Counted from the first letter of the stretch, positions 51,366-60,893 are shown. The stretch is DNA of 64,000 nt from Capsulimonas corticalis (GCF_003574315.2 NZ_AP025739.1:2852001-2916000), one strand, 5' to 3'. Numbers and translations are program-made. The notes: generated by a model from the sequence alone, not told the origin.

Positions 51366-53834
51366 TCAATGCGCCGTGGGGATGGTCAGGGTGAAAGTGC
51401 TGCCGATTCCCATCTGACTGGTCGCGGCGATCACGCCATGATGATGTTCGATGATTTTCTTGCATATCGCCAATCCCATGCCCGCGCCATCATACTCCTC
51501 ACGTGTGTGCAGTCGCTGGAACGGAGCGAAAATTCTGTCCGTGTAGGATTCATCAAAGCCGATGCCGTTGTCGGAGATCTGAATTCGCCAGCGCTCCCCC
51601 TCAGCAACGGCGTACACCCGGACGATTGGGGCGACATCCGGCCGCCGATATTTCAAGCTGTTTCCGATAAGATTTTGCAAGACTTGCCGCATTTGAACCG
51701 GGTCCGCGTGGATCTCGGGCAGCGCGCCGAGGTCCACGCGCCCATGGGACTGCTCGATTGCCTGTTCGAGATCGGCGACCACCTCACGGGCGACTTCCGA
51801 GAGATCCACGCGCACGAAGGGATGCGGCTGCGTCGAAATCCGGGAAAGCGTCAGCAAATCCTGAATCAGCAGCTGCATCCGGGACGCGGCGTTCTGCATG
51901 CGCGCGATATAATCGCTGCCCTGATCGCCGAGCGCGTTCCCATACTTCATCTGGAGTCGCTGCCCGAAGGTTTGGACTTTTCGCAGCGGCTCCTGCAAAT
52001 CGTGCGAGGCGATATACGCAAACTGCTCCAGTTCCGCGTTCGACCGGGCGAGCTCGTTCGCCTGGTTGACCAATTGGACTTCCGCGGCCTTGCGGCTGGA
52101 AAAATCTTGGATCTGAGAGATAAAGTACATCGGTTCGTCGCGAGGATCGCGCACAAGCGTGACGCTCAGAAGGATCCAAACGATATGGCCGTCCTTATGC
52201 AGATATCGTTTTTCCATCTCATAGTAGTGGATCTCGCCGGCAAGCATCTGCCGCAGATAGCTTAAGTCAAGGTCAAGGTCGTCCGGATGCGTGATCGTTT
52301 GAAAATCAATGGCGAGCAGTTCCGCCTCGGTGTAGCCGACGATATCGCACAGTGCTTTATTGACGCGCAGCCATCGCCCGTCCGGGTTAACCAGGGCGAT
52401 GCCGATCGGGGCGTTGTCGAACGCGCCTTTGAAGCGCAATTTGCTTTCACGCAGCGTTTGCTCCGCGGCTTTTCGCTCCGAGATGTCGTTGACGACGACC
52501 ACGGCGCCGAGCTTGTTGTTGCCGGCGTCAAAGATCGGCTGGCCGCTTGTCAGTATCGTTCTGCGCCCTCCCTCGGCCGACGCCATTTGAAGTTCGATGT
52601 CGGTGATCACCTCGCCGTTCAGGGCTCGGTGGAGCGGAATTTCATGGCTCTCCAGCGGACGGTCGCCATCGGCGGTGAATAACTCGTATTGCACGCTGAG
52701 GTCCGATGCGTGAAGGTTGGACGGACGCATCCCATGCATGGTCTTTGCATGCTGATTGCTGAGGGTGAGAACGCCGTCGCAGTCGCACGCGATCACCGCC
52801 GCCGTCATGTTGTCGAGAACCGCGTCGGTGAACTTCTGCTGCCGCTCCAGCTCCGCCGTTCGTTCCTCCACGCGCCGCTCGAGATTCTCATGCGAGCGCA
52901 GCAGCGCGGCTTGCGCTTGTTTGAAATCGTCGATATCGGTGCAGGTCCCCACCCACATCATCACCTCGCCGGCGGGATTTTTCATCGGGAGCGCGCGACC
53001 AAGGTGCCAGCGATAGACACGATCGCTGGCCCGCAGAAATCGGTGCTCCACTTCATACGGCTCGCCGGTCGTGTAGGCGTGAGTCCAGCGGTCGACGCAG
53101 TTCTGGAGATCGTCGGGATGCAGCGCGGGCTTCCATCCCCATCCCTGCGTTTCTTCAAGCGTCATGCCGGTGTAGTCGAACCATCGCTGGTTGTAATAGT
53201 CAAAGTTGCCGCTGGGATCGGAGGTCCAGACGATTTGAGGCATGGCGTCGGCCAGGAACCGAAACCGCTCTTCGTTCACGCGCAATGCGGCGTTTGCCTG
53301 TTCAAGCTCCGATGTCCGCTTCGCGATCATCACTTCGCGGATAGCGATCTGCCGGTTGGCCTCCAGTCGCCCGATCACCAGGCGCGCGAGCAAACGAAGC
53401 GCGGTCTCTTGTTTTTCGGTAAGGCGCCGTGGGACTCGGTCGATAACGCACAAAGAGCCCAGGGCGTGTCCATCGTTCGTGACGAGCGGAACGCCGGCGT
53501 AGAACCGGATGCCCGGTTCTCCGGTCACCAGTGGGTTATCGGCGAAACGCTCATCGGTTTGAGCGTCCTGCACCACAAACATCTCCGGCTGAAGGATGGC
53601 GTGCGCGCAGAATGAGACATCTCGTGATGTCTCGCGGACGTCCAGCCCCAGATTACTTTTGAAGAATTGGCGGTGTGTGTCAACCAGAGACACGGCCGCG
53701 ATGGGGACATCGCAAAGGTGCGCCGCCAGGCGAGTAATATCGTCATATTGATCTTCGGCGGGAGAATCGAGCACCTGGCACTGGTAGAGCGCCGCGATTC
53801 TATTTGCCTCGTCATCGTGGAGTGGCGCTTTCAT
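51366..53834 (-). CDS. GAF-PAS3 sensor histidine kinase, phytochrome-type transmitter
   Basis: An 822-residue soluble kinase: GAF (about 15-160), PAS about 185-305, 325-450 and 455-575, and a transmitter of the phytochrome-like class with FAYIASHDLQEPLRKV (phospho-His), NLIGNSLKYR, ISDNGIGFDE and GAGMGLAICKKI. Its third PAS (FDNAPIGIALVNPDGRWLRV) is related to PAS domains in the 7439 and 29715 proteins. First gene of the signalling array, 31 bp before the receiver gene. Confidence 0.92.
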   Translation of the reverse strand: MKAPLHDDEANRIAALYQCQVLDSPAEDQYDDITRLAAHLCDVPIAAVSLVDTHRQFFKSNLGLDVRETSRDVSFCAHAILQPEMFVVQDAQTDERFADNPLVTGEPGIRFYAGVPLVTNDGHALGSLCVIDRVPRRLTEKQETALRLLARLVIGRLEANRQIAIREVMIAKRTSELEQANAALRVNEERFRFLADAMPQIVWTSDPSGNFDYYNQRWFDYTGMTLEETQGWGWKPALHPDDLQNCVDRWTHAYTTGEPYEVEHRFLRASDRVYRWHLGRALPMKNPAGEVMMWVGTCTDIDDFKQAQAALLRSHENLERRVEERTAELERQQKFTDAVLDNMTAAVIACDCDGVLTLSNQHAKTMHGMRPSNLHASDLSVQYELFTADGDRPLESHEIPLHRALNGEVITDIELQMASAEGGRRTILTSGQPIFDAGNNKLGAVVVVNDISERKAAEQTLRESKLRFKGAFDNAPIGIALVNPDGRWLRVNKALCDIVGYTEAELLAIDFQTITHPDDLDLDLSYLRQMLAGEIHYYEMEKRYLHKDGHIVWILLSVTLVRDPRDEPMYFISQIQDFSSRKAAEVQLVNQANELARSNAELEQFAYIASHDLQEPLRKVQTFGQRLQMKYGNALGDQGSDYIARMQNAASRMQLLIQDLLTLSRISTQPHPFVRVDLSEVAREVVADLEQAIEQSHGRVDLGALPEIHADPVQMRQVLQNLIGNSLKYRRPDVAPIVRVYAVAEGERWRIQISDNGIGFDESYTDRIFAPFQRLHTREEYDGAGMGLAICKKIIEHHHGVIAATSQMGIGSTFTLTIPTAH

Positions 53835-54061
53835 GGTTGGGTCCGCCGTGATTTCATAAACGATCGATTCCCAATATTATTCCATGGCGTCCTTGTTATG
53901 TTTTAAAAAATAAAGTAGGCGTTCTTGGGACGTATCGTTGCGCGGCGAAATCGCCGTGCGCGTTTGCGGCAGGAAACTCCGGGGAGGACAGGGAATAAGC
54001 GAACACGATTCGGAACGGGCGCGCGGCGCCGCTGCGGCCCCTGTGGATCCGAGGAATGATG

Positions 54062-57000
54062 ATGAGTGGACAGCGAACTCCGTCGCGACGAAAACCAGCT
54101 TCTTCCATGATCTCCGCGCCGGCGGCTCGTTCGCAAGACGCCGCGTTGCCTCTCGCGAACTCGCTCGCCGAACCCGCTCCGGCGGCGCCGGACGCCGCTC
54201 ACTTCGCCCACGACATCACCCGCGTTCCCGTATTTCGCCCGCAGGCCAAGCTGACGGTCAGCCAGCCGGGCGATCCGCTGGAGCAGGAGGCGGATCGGAC
54301 GGCGGACGAAGTCATGCGCAGCGAGGCGCCGGCCGCCGCCGAACAAGACAAAAGCTCCGAACAAGACCGCGCGTCGGTCTCCGCCTCGCTGTCCGGCGCG
54401 GTCATGCGCGCCCCTGGCGATACGCCGCCGCCGGCCAGCCCTCCGCCGGATCCTAATACCAGTCCCACGGATCCGAACAATCCGGCGATTCCGCTTGGAC
54501 CGACCGGGACCGGGTCCACGACGATCACGCCGAACCCAACCACGAGAACGCTCTCCGCTCCCAATCTTTCGCAATTGTGGGATGTGATGACTCGGTCCGG
54601 AACGCGCGAATCCGCGAGCGTTCTGCCCAAGATGACGCCCAATCCCCAATACGAGTACGACGGAAATAACAAGGTCACCAAGGCGACGATCACGGTTGTC
54701 GAGACCAAGGAAATGCCGCAGTGGACGGAGCTGCCCAATCAGTGCCCTCCGATCCAGGCGGAGTGGAACCGGTTCTACGCGGTTCTCGACACGCACGAGA
54801 ACAACCATATCGCCATCGATAAGAAGCACTTCACGAACCTGCACGCGCGGCTGATCGGCAAGGAGCAGAGCGTCGCCTGGAAGATGGTGGACGACGAGAT
54901 CACGGCGGCGGACACGGAAAACCAGACGTACGATACGACGTCGGACCATGGGGTCAAGGAAGGCGCGAAGATCAACAGCTGGGTCCAGTGCGCCCCGGAA
55001 AAGATCAAAAGCACGAGCGCGGGCGGCCCGGACGACGATAACGCCGCGCCGAATGTGGATCCCGGCGGCGCCGCTCCCGGCCTGCCGCCCACGATGCAGG
55101 CCAAATTGACCGTCAGCCAGGCCGGCGACCCGCTGGAGCGGGAAGCGGACACTGTCGCGGACCGGGTGATGCGCACTGAAGCGCCGATGGTTCAGCGCGA
55201 GTGCGCCGGCCCGGGAAAATGCGACTGCCCCAAGTGCCGTCAGGAGCAGGAAGAGAAGCTCGCCCGGGCGGGGGAGGGGAGCGCGGTGACGGAGGACGCC
55301 GCGCCGCTGGTCCAAAGCGTCGTCGGCTCGACCGGCCAGCCGCTGGACACCGCGACACGGGAGTTTATGGAGCCGCGCTTCGGCCACGACTTCAGCCGGG
55401 TGCGCATTCACGCCGACACCCAGGCGTCGCGCTCCGCCGAGGCCGTGTCCGCCCGCGCCTACGCGATCGGCCCCGATATCGCGTTCCGGAGCGGCGAGTA
55501 TCAGCCGGGAACAAGCGAGGGCAAGCGCCTGCTGGCGCACGAACTGACGCACACGATCCAGCAGGGCGCCGCCCTGCGCCAGGTGATGCGGGACCCGAAC
55601 TTCACTCCGGCGCCCGCGAACACCAGTCCCGCCTCCGCGCCGCCCCCGGCCTCCGCCCCGGCGGCCAACGTTCCAGCGTCCGCAAAGACCGTCACGTACA
55701 AGGGACATACGCTCTACGGCGATCCGGCGGCGGCCAAGACGATGATCGACAAGATGCTCGCCACCGACGGATACAAGACGACGCTGGAATTTTTAGACGA
55801 CCTTTCCACCCTCACGACCCGCGACGCGGACTTCAACGCCGCGTTCAAGCCGGAGCAGAATACGGAAGCGAACCTTTGCGTCAACACCACGGCGGGCGTG
55901 CGGGCAAGCGTCGTCAAGGCGCATGAGGATCTGCTGACCGAATTTCCGGCCGAGGCCAAGAAAAAAGCCGGCATAATTCTCACCGAGAGCGAGAAGCGAA
56001 TCAATGCCGAGCGCGAACGCTATGGGCTTCCGGCGCCCAAGACCATGCACGATCGCGACTCCGGCGGCAACATCGACCTGACGCCTCACACGATGGCGGA
56101 TAACGACGAGACCAAGAAGATGGCCGCCGCCGCCGCGCTGCTGATTCCGCCGCGTAAAACCCTTGAAGGGCTGATGAAGCAGTACGACGGCTGCCTGCAA
56201 TCCAACGCCAACAACAACAGTGGGCCGGGAATGCCCACCAAGAGCGTCATTCCGGGCAAGGAATCGGAGGCGCAGGATCTGGAGACCAAGATCCAGGAGG
56301 CCCGGCGCCAATTGAACATCGACCGTGCGCAAAAGGAAGGCGAGTTTCCGATCCTGGCCGCGTACGGGGCCGAGGGCGAAGCGAATACGGCGTCGCTGGA
56401 AAATATCGCTCGGGGGGCCGAATCGCAGGGATGGAAGTTCTGGAAGAGTAACGCCGCCGACGAGCTGGCGCCGATGATCGCCGAAAAGCTGCACAATATC
56501 CAAACCGTGCGCGATGCTCTTGCGGGCGGGCAGCTCAATATCTGGAACAACGCCACGCTTGTCAGCGGCGCCAAGGGCGATCTTGGCTATGGCCCCTCCT
56601 CCTGGCAGTCCAAAGTCGTGGACGACAAGGTCAAGGAGGTTCACGACGATGAATTCCTGGTGAACCTGCTGGTCGGCGCGCTCGCCCTCGGTCTGGGCTT
56701 GGTGGCGATCTTCGCGACCGCCGGCACCGCCACGGCGGCGGTCGCGACTGTCGGCAGCGCGGTCGTCAGCACCGGGCAGGCCGCCAACAGCCTTGGGAAC
56801 TATATGCTGGCCCAGGCCGAAGCCGGAACCGACTTCGAGAAGGCTCGCTCCATCTCCCAGGAAGACCCCTCGCTGATCTGGCTGGCGATTGATATCGTTG
56901 CCGCGATTTTGGATGTCAAGGCGGCGACAGCCTCCTTCAAGGTGCTGGGCCCGGTGATCCGTGAGGCCATCGCCGCCGGTAAGACACCGGAATGGCTGGA

Positions 57001-58552
57001 GAAGCTCGGGGCGATTCTGGAGAAGTATGGCGGCGGCCTCAAACAGCGCGTCCTTGCCCATATCGGCGGCGCCGTCGATACCGGCAAGCCCGCGTTGGAG
57101 GAGTTGGAGAAGGTCGCGCGCGCCCAGTACAAGGCGCTCTCCGACGCCGGTCGCCTGAAGGAAATCGGCGAGGTCAGCGAAGAGGTCTTCGTCAAGCAGA
57201 TGACCTCCGGCGCGCACACCCAGATTGTGATCTCCGGGGAAGAGGGCGTTCGGCGCACCAACATGCTCACCGGGTTGATGCAGCCTGGGAACGAGCGGAT
57301 CGCGGCGATTTTGAAGGGCGACGCCAAGGCCATTGACGGCTTGATTATGGAGCATGGCAACTGGAAGCAGCTCATGGGCATGCTCGATCAGGGAACGCCC
57401 GAGATGCGTCAGGCCGCCGCGAAGCTGTTCGATCGCCGCGCGAGCGTTCTGGGCGAGCTCGAATCGAAGTTCCACGCCAAACCTGTCAGCGGCGCCAGCA
57501 GCGAGAAGATCAGCGACATCGACCTTTCCACCTACGGCGAGAACGCGGGCGCCGATATGATCGCCGCTGAGAAGCACATGGCGGGACTCTATGGCCCAGG
57601 CTGGAGCGAAGCCCTGCGCATGAATTTCTACACGGAAGCGGGACGCCTGACCCTGTACGAAAAGATCATGCCCGGTCTTTCCAAAGCGGATCAGGCCGCC
57701 GTGCTCGGTCAGATCTCAGGCGAAGCCGAAAAGCTCAACATCGCCAAGATGCTCGCGCACGCCGAGGGCGACCCTGCTCGTCTCGCCGAAGTGGAGGCCT
57801 ACGCCTCGAAGATCGGCGTGGACATCAAGGATCCCAAGATTCAGGAGCTCGTCCCCAAACTCGCGGGCGGCGGCGATGTCGCGGCGCGAAACAAGACGCT
57901 GCTGGAAATCGACGATCTGATGAAGAAGTACAACGCCGCCGCGCCCGGGTCTCCCGAGCAGATCGATCTGGCGAAAACCATTACCTCCAAGCAGATGGAA
58001 GTCAACGCGATGACGGCCGAGGCGTATGTCGGCCCCGGCGCCGGTCGTATGACGGTCAGCGGCGTGAAGGTCATTGGGCAGGAGGCGTATCAGGCCGCGC
58101 TTTCCAACCTGGAGATGATCCAGCACATCATGCACCAGTGCGGCGGCGATGTGGTGACGGCGACCCGCGAGTACGAGATTTACAAATACATCAACCGCTT
58201 CTCCGAATCTGCGGTGAATGCCGGCGCCAAGACGCCGGGACTGGACTACTGGGAGCATTTCTCTGGTTTCGTCTCCAAAACCGAGCGTCAGGGCGCCAGC
58301 GACGCCGTTCACCTCGGCCCACGCCCCAATGCTACCGTCCCGAAAGGCGGCCAGCCGTTTCTTCCAGACAGCGCGCCGACGATTGGCCCCGTCACCGATC
58401 AGTTCCTTCAGCAGCAGTACGCCGCCTGGAACGACTTTTCGCAGCAGGCGCTGGGCGATCTGAAAAAGATCGCCTCCGAAAACCCCGGCGCCTGGACCCC
58501 GTTCAACAGCCCCCTGCCCGCCGCCGGCGCGCCCCCGCCCGCGCCGAAATAG
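54062..58552 (+). CDS. Giant DUF922/DUF4157 (eCIS-core) protein with toxin-like C-terminus
   Basis: A 1496-residue protein without a signal peptide. GAGGA lies 7 nt before the third of three successive ATGs (54056, 54059, 54062). Order: a KLTVSQPGDPLEQEADR motif (about 61-90); a DUF922-like segment (about 165-315) with HENNH at 245-249; a second KLTVSQAGDPLEREAD copy (about 345-375); a Cys cluster C381/C387/C389/C392; and a DUF4157 domain (about 425-505) with RFGHDFSRVRIH and HELTH at 493-497. Residues 520-850 are helical. A Gly/Ala hydrophobic hairpin follows at about 865-915, and residues 920-1490 are a helical C-terminal region with SDIDL at 1151-1155. DUF4157 is common on cargo of extracellular contractile injection systems and on large toxins. 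No eCIS structural gene is in the window. Function not proven. Confidence 0.85.
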   Translation: MSGQRTPSRRKPASSMISAPAARSQDAALPLANSLAEPAPAAPDAAHFAHDITRVPVFRPQAKLTVSQPGDPLEQEADRTADEVMRSEAPAAAEQDKSSEQDRASVSASLSGAVMRAPGDTPPPASPPPDPNTSPTDPNNPAIPLGPTGTGSTTITPNPTTRTLSAPNLSQLWDVMTRSGTRESASVLPKMTPNPQYEYDGNNKVTKATITVVETKEMPQWTELPNQCPPIQAEWNRFYAVLDTHENNHIAIDKKHFTNLHARLIGKEQSVAWKMVDDEITAADTENQTYDTTSDHGVKEGAKINSWVQCAPEKIKSTSAGGPDDDNAAPNVDPGGAAPGLPPTMQAKLTVSQAGDPLEREADTVADRVMRTEAPMVQRECAGPGKCDCPKCRQEQEEKLARAGEGSAVTEDAAPLVQSVVGSTGQPLDTATREFMEPRFGHDFSRVRIHADTQASRSAEAVSARAYAIGPDIAFRSGEYQPGTSEGKRLLAHELTHTIQQGAALRQVMRDPNFTPAPANTSPASAPPPASAPAANVPASAKTVTYKGHTLYGDPAAAKTMIDKMLATDGYKTTLEFLDDLSTLTTRDADFNAAFKPEQNTEANLCVNTTAGVRASVVKAHEDLLTEFPAEAKKKAGIILTESEKRINAERERYGLPAPKTMHDRDSGGNIDLTPHTMADNDETKKMAAAAALLIPPRKTLEGLMKQYDGCLQSNANNNSGPGMPTKSVIPGKESEAQDLETKIQEARRQLNIDRAQKEGEFPILAAYGAEGEANTASLENIARGAESQGWKFWKSNAADELAPMIAEKLHNIQTVRDALAGGQLNIWNNATLVSGAKGDLGYGPSSWQSKVVDDKVKEVHDDEFLVNLLVGALALGLGLVAIFATAGTATAAVATVGSAVVSTGQAANSLGNYMLAQAEAGTDFEKARSISQEDPSLIWLAIDIVAAILDVKAATASFKVLGPVIREAIAAGKTPEWLEKLGAILEKYGGGLKQRVLAHIGGAVDTGKPALEELEKVARAQYKALSDAGRLKEIGEVSEEVFVKQMTSGAHTQIVISGEEGVRRTNMLTGLMQPGNERIAAILKGDAKAIDGLIMEHGNWKQLMGMLDQGTPEMRQAAAKLFDRRASVLGELESKFHAKPVSGASSEKISDIDLSTYGENAGADMIAAEKHMAGLYGPGWSEALRMNFYTEAGRLTLYEKIMPGLSKADQAAVLGQISGEAEKLNIAKMLAHAEGDPARLAEVEAYASKIGVDIKDPKIQELVPKLAGGGDVAARNKTLLEIDDLMKKYNAAAPGSPEQIDLAKTITSKQMEVNAMTAEAYVGPGAGRMTVSGVKVIGQEAYQAALSNLEMIQHIMHQCGGDVVTATREYEIYKYINRFSESAVNAGAKTPGLDYWEHFSGFVSKTERQGASDAVHLGPRPNATVPKGGQPFLPDSAPTIGPVTDQFLQQQYAAWNDFSQQALGDLKKIASENPGAWTPFNSPLPAAGAPPPAPK

Positions 58553-58653
58553 GCGCGGTTTTCCCTCTTTGCCGTCTCTGGGCCAGGGGCGTCGGCGCCA
58601 AACTGCGTCAATGTCTGGTAGAATCAAGCCATTCTTGTTGACAAGGTTATTGT

Positions 58654-60459
58654 ATGGCTCTGCTTCTTAGCTGCGAATCTCTCTCCAAATCCTACGGCGC
58701 CCGCGCGCTGTTTGACGGCGTTTCCATGGGCGTCTCCGATGGCGAGCGCCTTGGACTTATCGGTCCGAACGGCGCGGGAAAATCCACGCTTCTCAAGATC
58801 TTCGCCGGCGCGGAAACGCCGGACTCCGGCACGGTGTCCACGCGCAAGGGCGCGCGCTTCGCGTATCTGCCGCAGGAAGACCTCTTCCCCGAGGGCGCGA
58901 CCACCGGCGAAGTGTTGATGGAGGCGCTCGCCGATCAGCATCTGGAAGATTATGAGAAGGAGACGGAGGTCAATATCATTCTGGGGCAGGTCGGTTTCGC
59001 CGATGGCTCGCAGGTGGTGGATACGCTTTCGGGCGGCTGGCGCAAACGGCTGGCCCTGGCGCGGGCGCTCATCCTCAAGTGCGACATGGTGTTTCTGGAC
59101 GAACCGACGAACCACCTGGACATGGAGGGCATTCTCTGGCTGGAGGCGCTGCTCAAGAATCCCGGCTTCGGCTTTGTGCTGATCACCCACGACCGCGTCT
59201 TTTTGGAAAATGTGACCTCGCGGATGGTGGAGCTCAATCGCACGTACGCCTCGGGCTATCTGAGTATCGACGGCAACTACAGCGAGTTTTTGGCGCGCAA
59301 GGAAGAGCTGCTGGAAGCGCAGGCGCACCGCGAGCACGCGCTCGCCCAGCAGGTCAAGAAGGAAGTGGAGTGGCTGCGGCGCGGCCCGCAGGCGCGGACG
59401 ACCAAGGCGCAATATCGCATCGACGCCGCCGGTAAGATGATCGAGAGCCTGAGCGACATCAAGCAGCGCAACACGCAGACCTCGGCGCAGATCGACTTCA
59501 CGGGCAGCGGCCGCAAAACGCGCGAGCTGATCGTCGCCCATAACATCGGCAAGCAGCTCGGCGGCAAGACGCTGTTCGAGGATGTCAGCGTCGTGCTTTC
59601 ACCCGGCCTGAAACTGGGACTGCTCGGTCCGAACGGCAGCGGGAAAACATCCCTGCTGCGCGTCCTTACGGGCGAGCTGGAGCCTGACGCCGGGACGATC
59701 AAGCGCGCCGATCAGCTCAACGTCGTCAAGTTCGATCAGAACCGCCGGTCGCAGCTCAACCTGAACCAGTCACTGCGCACGGCGCTCGCCGGCGACCGCG
59801 ACAGCGTCAATTACAATGGCCAGACGGTCCATGTGTCGGGCTGGGCGAAACGCTTCCTCTTCCGCACGGAGCAGCTCGATGTCCCGCTCAGCCGCCTGTC
59901 CGGCGGCGAGCAGGCCCGCGTGCTGATCGCTCAGCTCATGCTTCAGCCCGCCGACCTCTTGATTCTGGACGAACCGACCAACGACCTCGACATCGATTCG
60001 CTGGAAGTGCTCGAAGAAAGCCTGTCCGACTTCCCCGGCGCGCTCGTCCTCGTCACCCACGACCGCTACCTGCTCGACCGACTCTGCCCGGACCTCCTCG
60101 CTCTCGACGGCCGGGGCGGCGCGCGGTTCTACGCTGGCTACTACCAGTGGGAACAGGCCCAGCGCCCCGCGCCCAAACCAAAACCCGCGCCTGCGGCCGC
60201 CCAGCCAAAGCGTCCCAGCTCCAGCGACCGCAGCGCTCAGCGCCTGGCGCGCAACGAGCAGCGGGAGCTGGAAAAGATCGAGGAGACGATCCTCGCCGCC
60301 GAGGAAGAACTCGAATCCTTTCAGGCTCACCTCGCCGATCCCAATGTGACGGCGGACTACAAAAAGCTCCAGGAAGCCATCGCCGCCATCGAAACCTCGA
60401 CCGCCAAGGTCGCGGCCCTCTACGCCCGATGGGAAGAGCTCGAAGCGCGCAAGGGTTAG
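58654..60459 (+). CDS. ABC-F family ATPase, Uup-like
   Basis: A 601-residue protein with two ABC domains and no membrane part. Walker A sites are GPNGAGKST (about 39-47) and GPNGSGKTS (about 329-337). Signatures are LSGGWRKRLALA and LSGGEQARVLIA; Walker B regions are FLDEPTNHLDM and LILDEPTNDLDI. After a Lys/Pro/Ala-rich linker, the last 80 residues form a coiled-coil C-terminal domain (EQRELEKIEETILAAEEELE), as in Uup. ABC-F proteins act on the ribosome or on branched DNA; the C-terminal domain favours Uup over EttA. AAGG precedes the ATG by 8 nt. Confidence 0.93.
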   Translation: MALLLSCESLSKSYGARALFDGVSMGVSDGERLGLIGPNGAGKSTLLKIFAGAETPDSGTVSTRKGARFAYLPQEDLFPEGATTGEVLMEALADQHLEDYEKETEVNIILGQVGFADGSQVVDTLSGGWRKRLALARALILKCDMVFLDEPTNHLDMEGILWLEALLKNPGFGFVLITHDRVFLENVTSRMVELNRTYASGYLSIDGNYSEFLARKEELLEAQAHREHALAQQVKKEVEWLRRGPQARTTKAQYRIDAAGKMIESLSDIKQRNTQTSAQIDFTGSGRKTRELIVAHNIGKQLGGKTLFEDVSVVLSPGLKLGLLGPNGSGKTSLLRVLTGELEPDAGTIKRADQLNVVKFDQNRRSQLNLNQSLRTALAGDRDSVNYNGQTVHVSGWAKRFLFRTEQLDVPLSRLSGGEQARVLIAQLMLQPADLLILDEPTNDLDIDSLEVLEESLSDFPGALVLVTHDRYLLDRLCPDLLALDGRGGARFYAGYYQWEQAQRPAPKPKPAPAAAQPKRPSSSDRSAQRLARNEQRELEKIEETILAAEEELESFQAHLADPNVTADYKKLQEAIAAIETSTAKVAALYARWEELEARKG

Positions 60460-60499
60460 TTTCTTTACGCCGGGGCAGTGTATGCCGGGTGCAGTTTTT

Positions 60500-60690
60500 C
60501 GCCGGCGTCGGCGTATTCGATCCCCGGGTCTGGGAGCGGCAAGAGCCGCTAACCACCCAGGGGGTACCCGGCGCCGGACGCAAATGCCGGTGGTCGATGA
60601 CAAATATCCTCCGTCCGGCACGGACGGTTAGGGCGAAGCCCTCCCATACCCGGGTTTCATAACCGGGGATCGAATATGCTAACACCGGCG
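60500..60690. other. Structured, non-coding intergenic element
   Basis: Arms 60500-60527 and 60663-60690 are inverted copies (24 of 28 bases match, including 14 consecutive bases TATTCGATCCCCGG). Inside are several smaller stems: CTGGG/CCCAG enclosing AGCGGC/GCCGCT (60530-60560), CCGTCC/GGACGG (60611-60627) and AGGGC/GCCCT (60630-60642). This is like a multi-branched RNA or a small palindromic mobile element. I could not match it to a known riboswitch consensus. Confidence 0.5.
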
Positions 60691-60737
60691 TACGCCGCCG
60701 CTTGCAAAAAAAAACTCGGTGAACGAAAACCTCCTTC

Positions 60738-60759
60738 GGTTTGAACCATTTGTTTCCAT
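60738..60759 (+). repeat. 22-bp direct repeat, copy 1, upstream of the DUF1559 gene
   Basis: GGTTTGAACCATTTGTTTCC plus AT, matching copy 2 at 60894-60915 in 21 of 22 bases. It also holds a GGTTTGAACC half-palindrome. The two copies bracket a consensus promoter. Confidence 0.75.
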
Positions 60760-60784
60760 ATTCGCACCATTATAAAAATAATTC

Positions 60785-60814
60785 TTGACATCACGAACCC
60801 TGCCATGATATATT
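60785..60814 (+). promoter_or_regulatory. Sigma-70 promoter of the DUF1559 gene
   Basis: TTGACA (60785-60790), 18-bp spacer, TATATT (60809-60814). It predicts a start near 60821 and a leader of about 180 nt before the ATG at 61004. The surrounding 320 bp (60690-61003) are AT-rich compared with the rest of the window and hold no gene I can support. Confidence 0.65.
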
Positions 60815-60893
60815 GATGCAGGCTTCAGAAGTCGAGCGTGTGGCGGCAAAGAGAAAGACACTTCCTTGTAATTGTTAGGCAGGGATGTCTTAA

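Noticed and set aside
55793-57577. A 594-codon minus-strand frame, and a 601-codon frame at 53903-55708, antisense to the DUF4157 protein
   Set aside because: Low-complexity translations without domains; the plus strand has DUF4157 and DUF922 motifs and a well-placed ribosome binding site.
60500-60690. A c-di-GMP (GEMM-I) or c-di-AMP (ydaO) riboswitch
   Set aside because: GACGCAAATGCC resembles one part of GEMM-I and the purine-rich stems recall ydaO, but the other invariant segments of each are missing and the element is too far from the next start codon.
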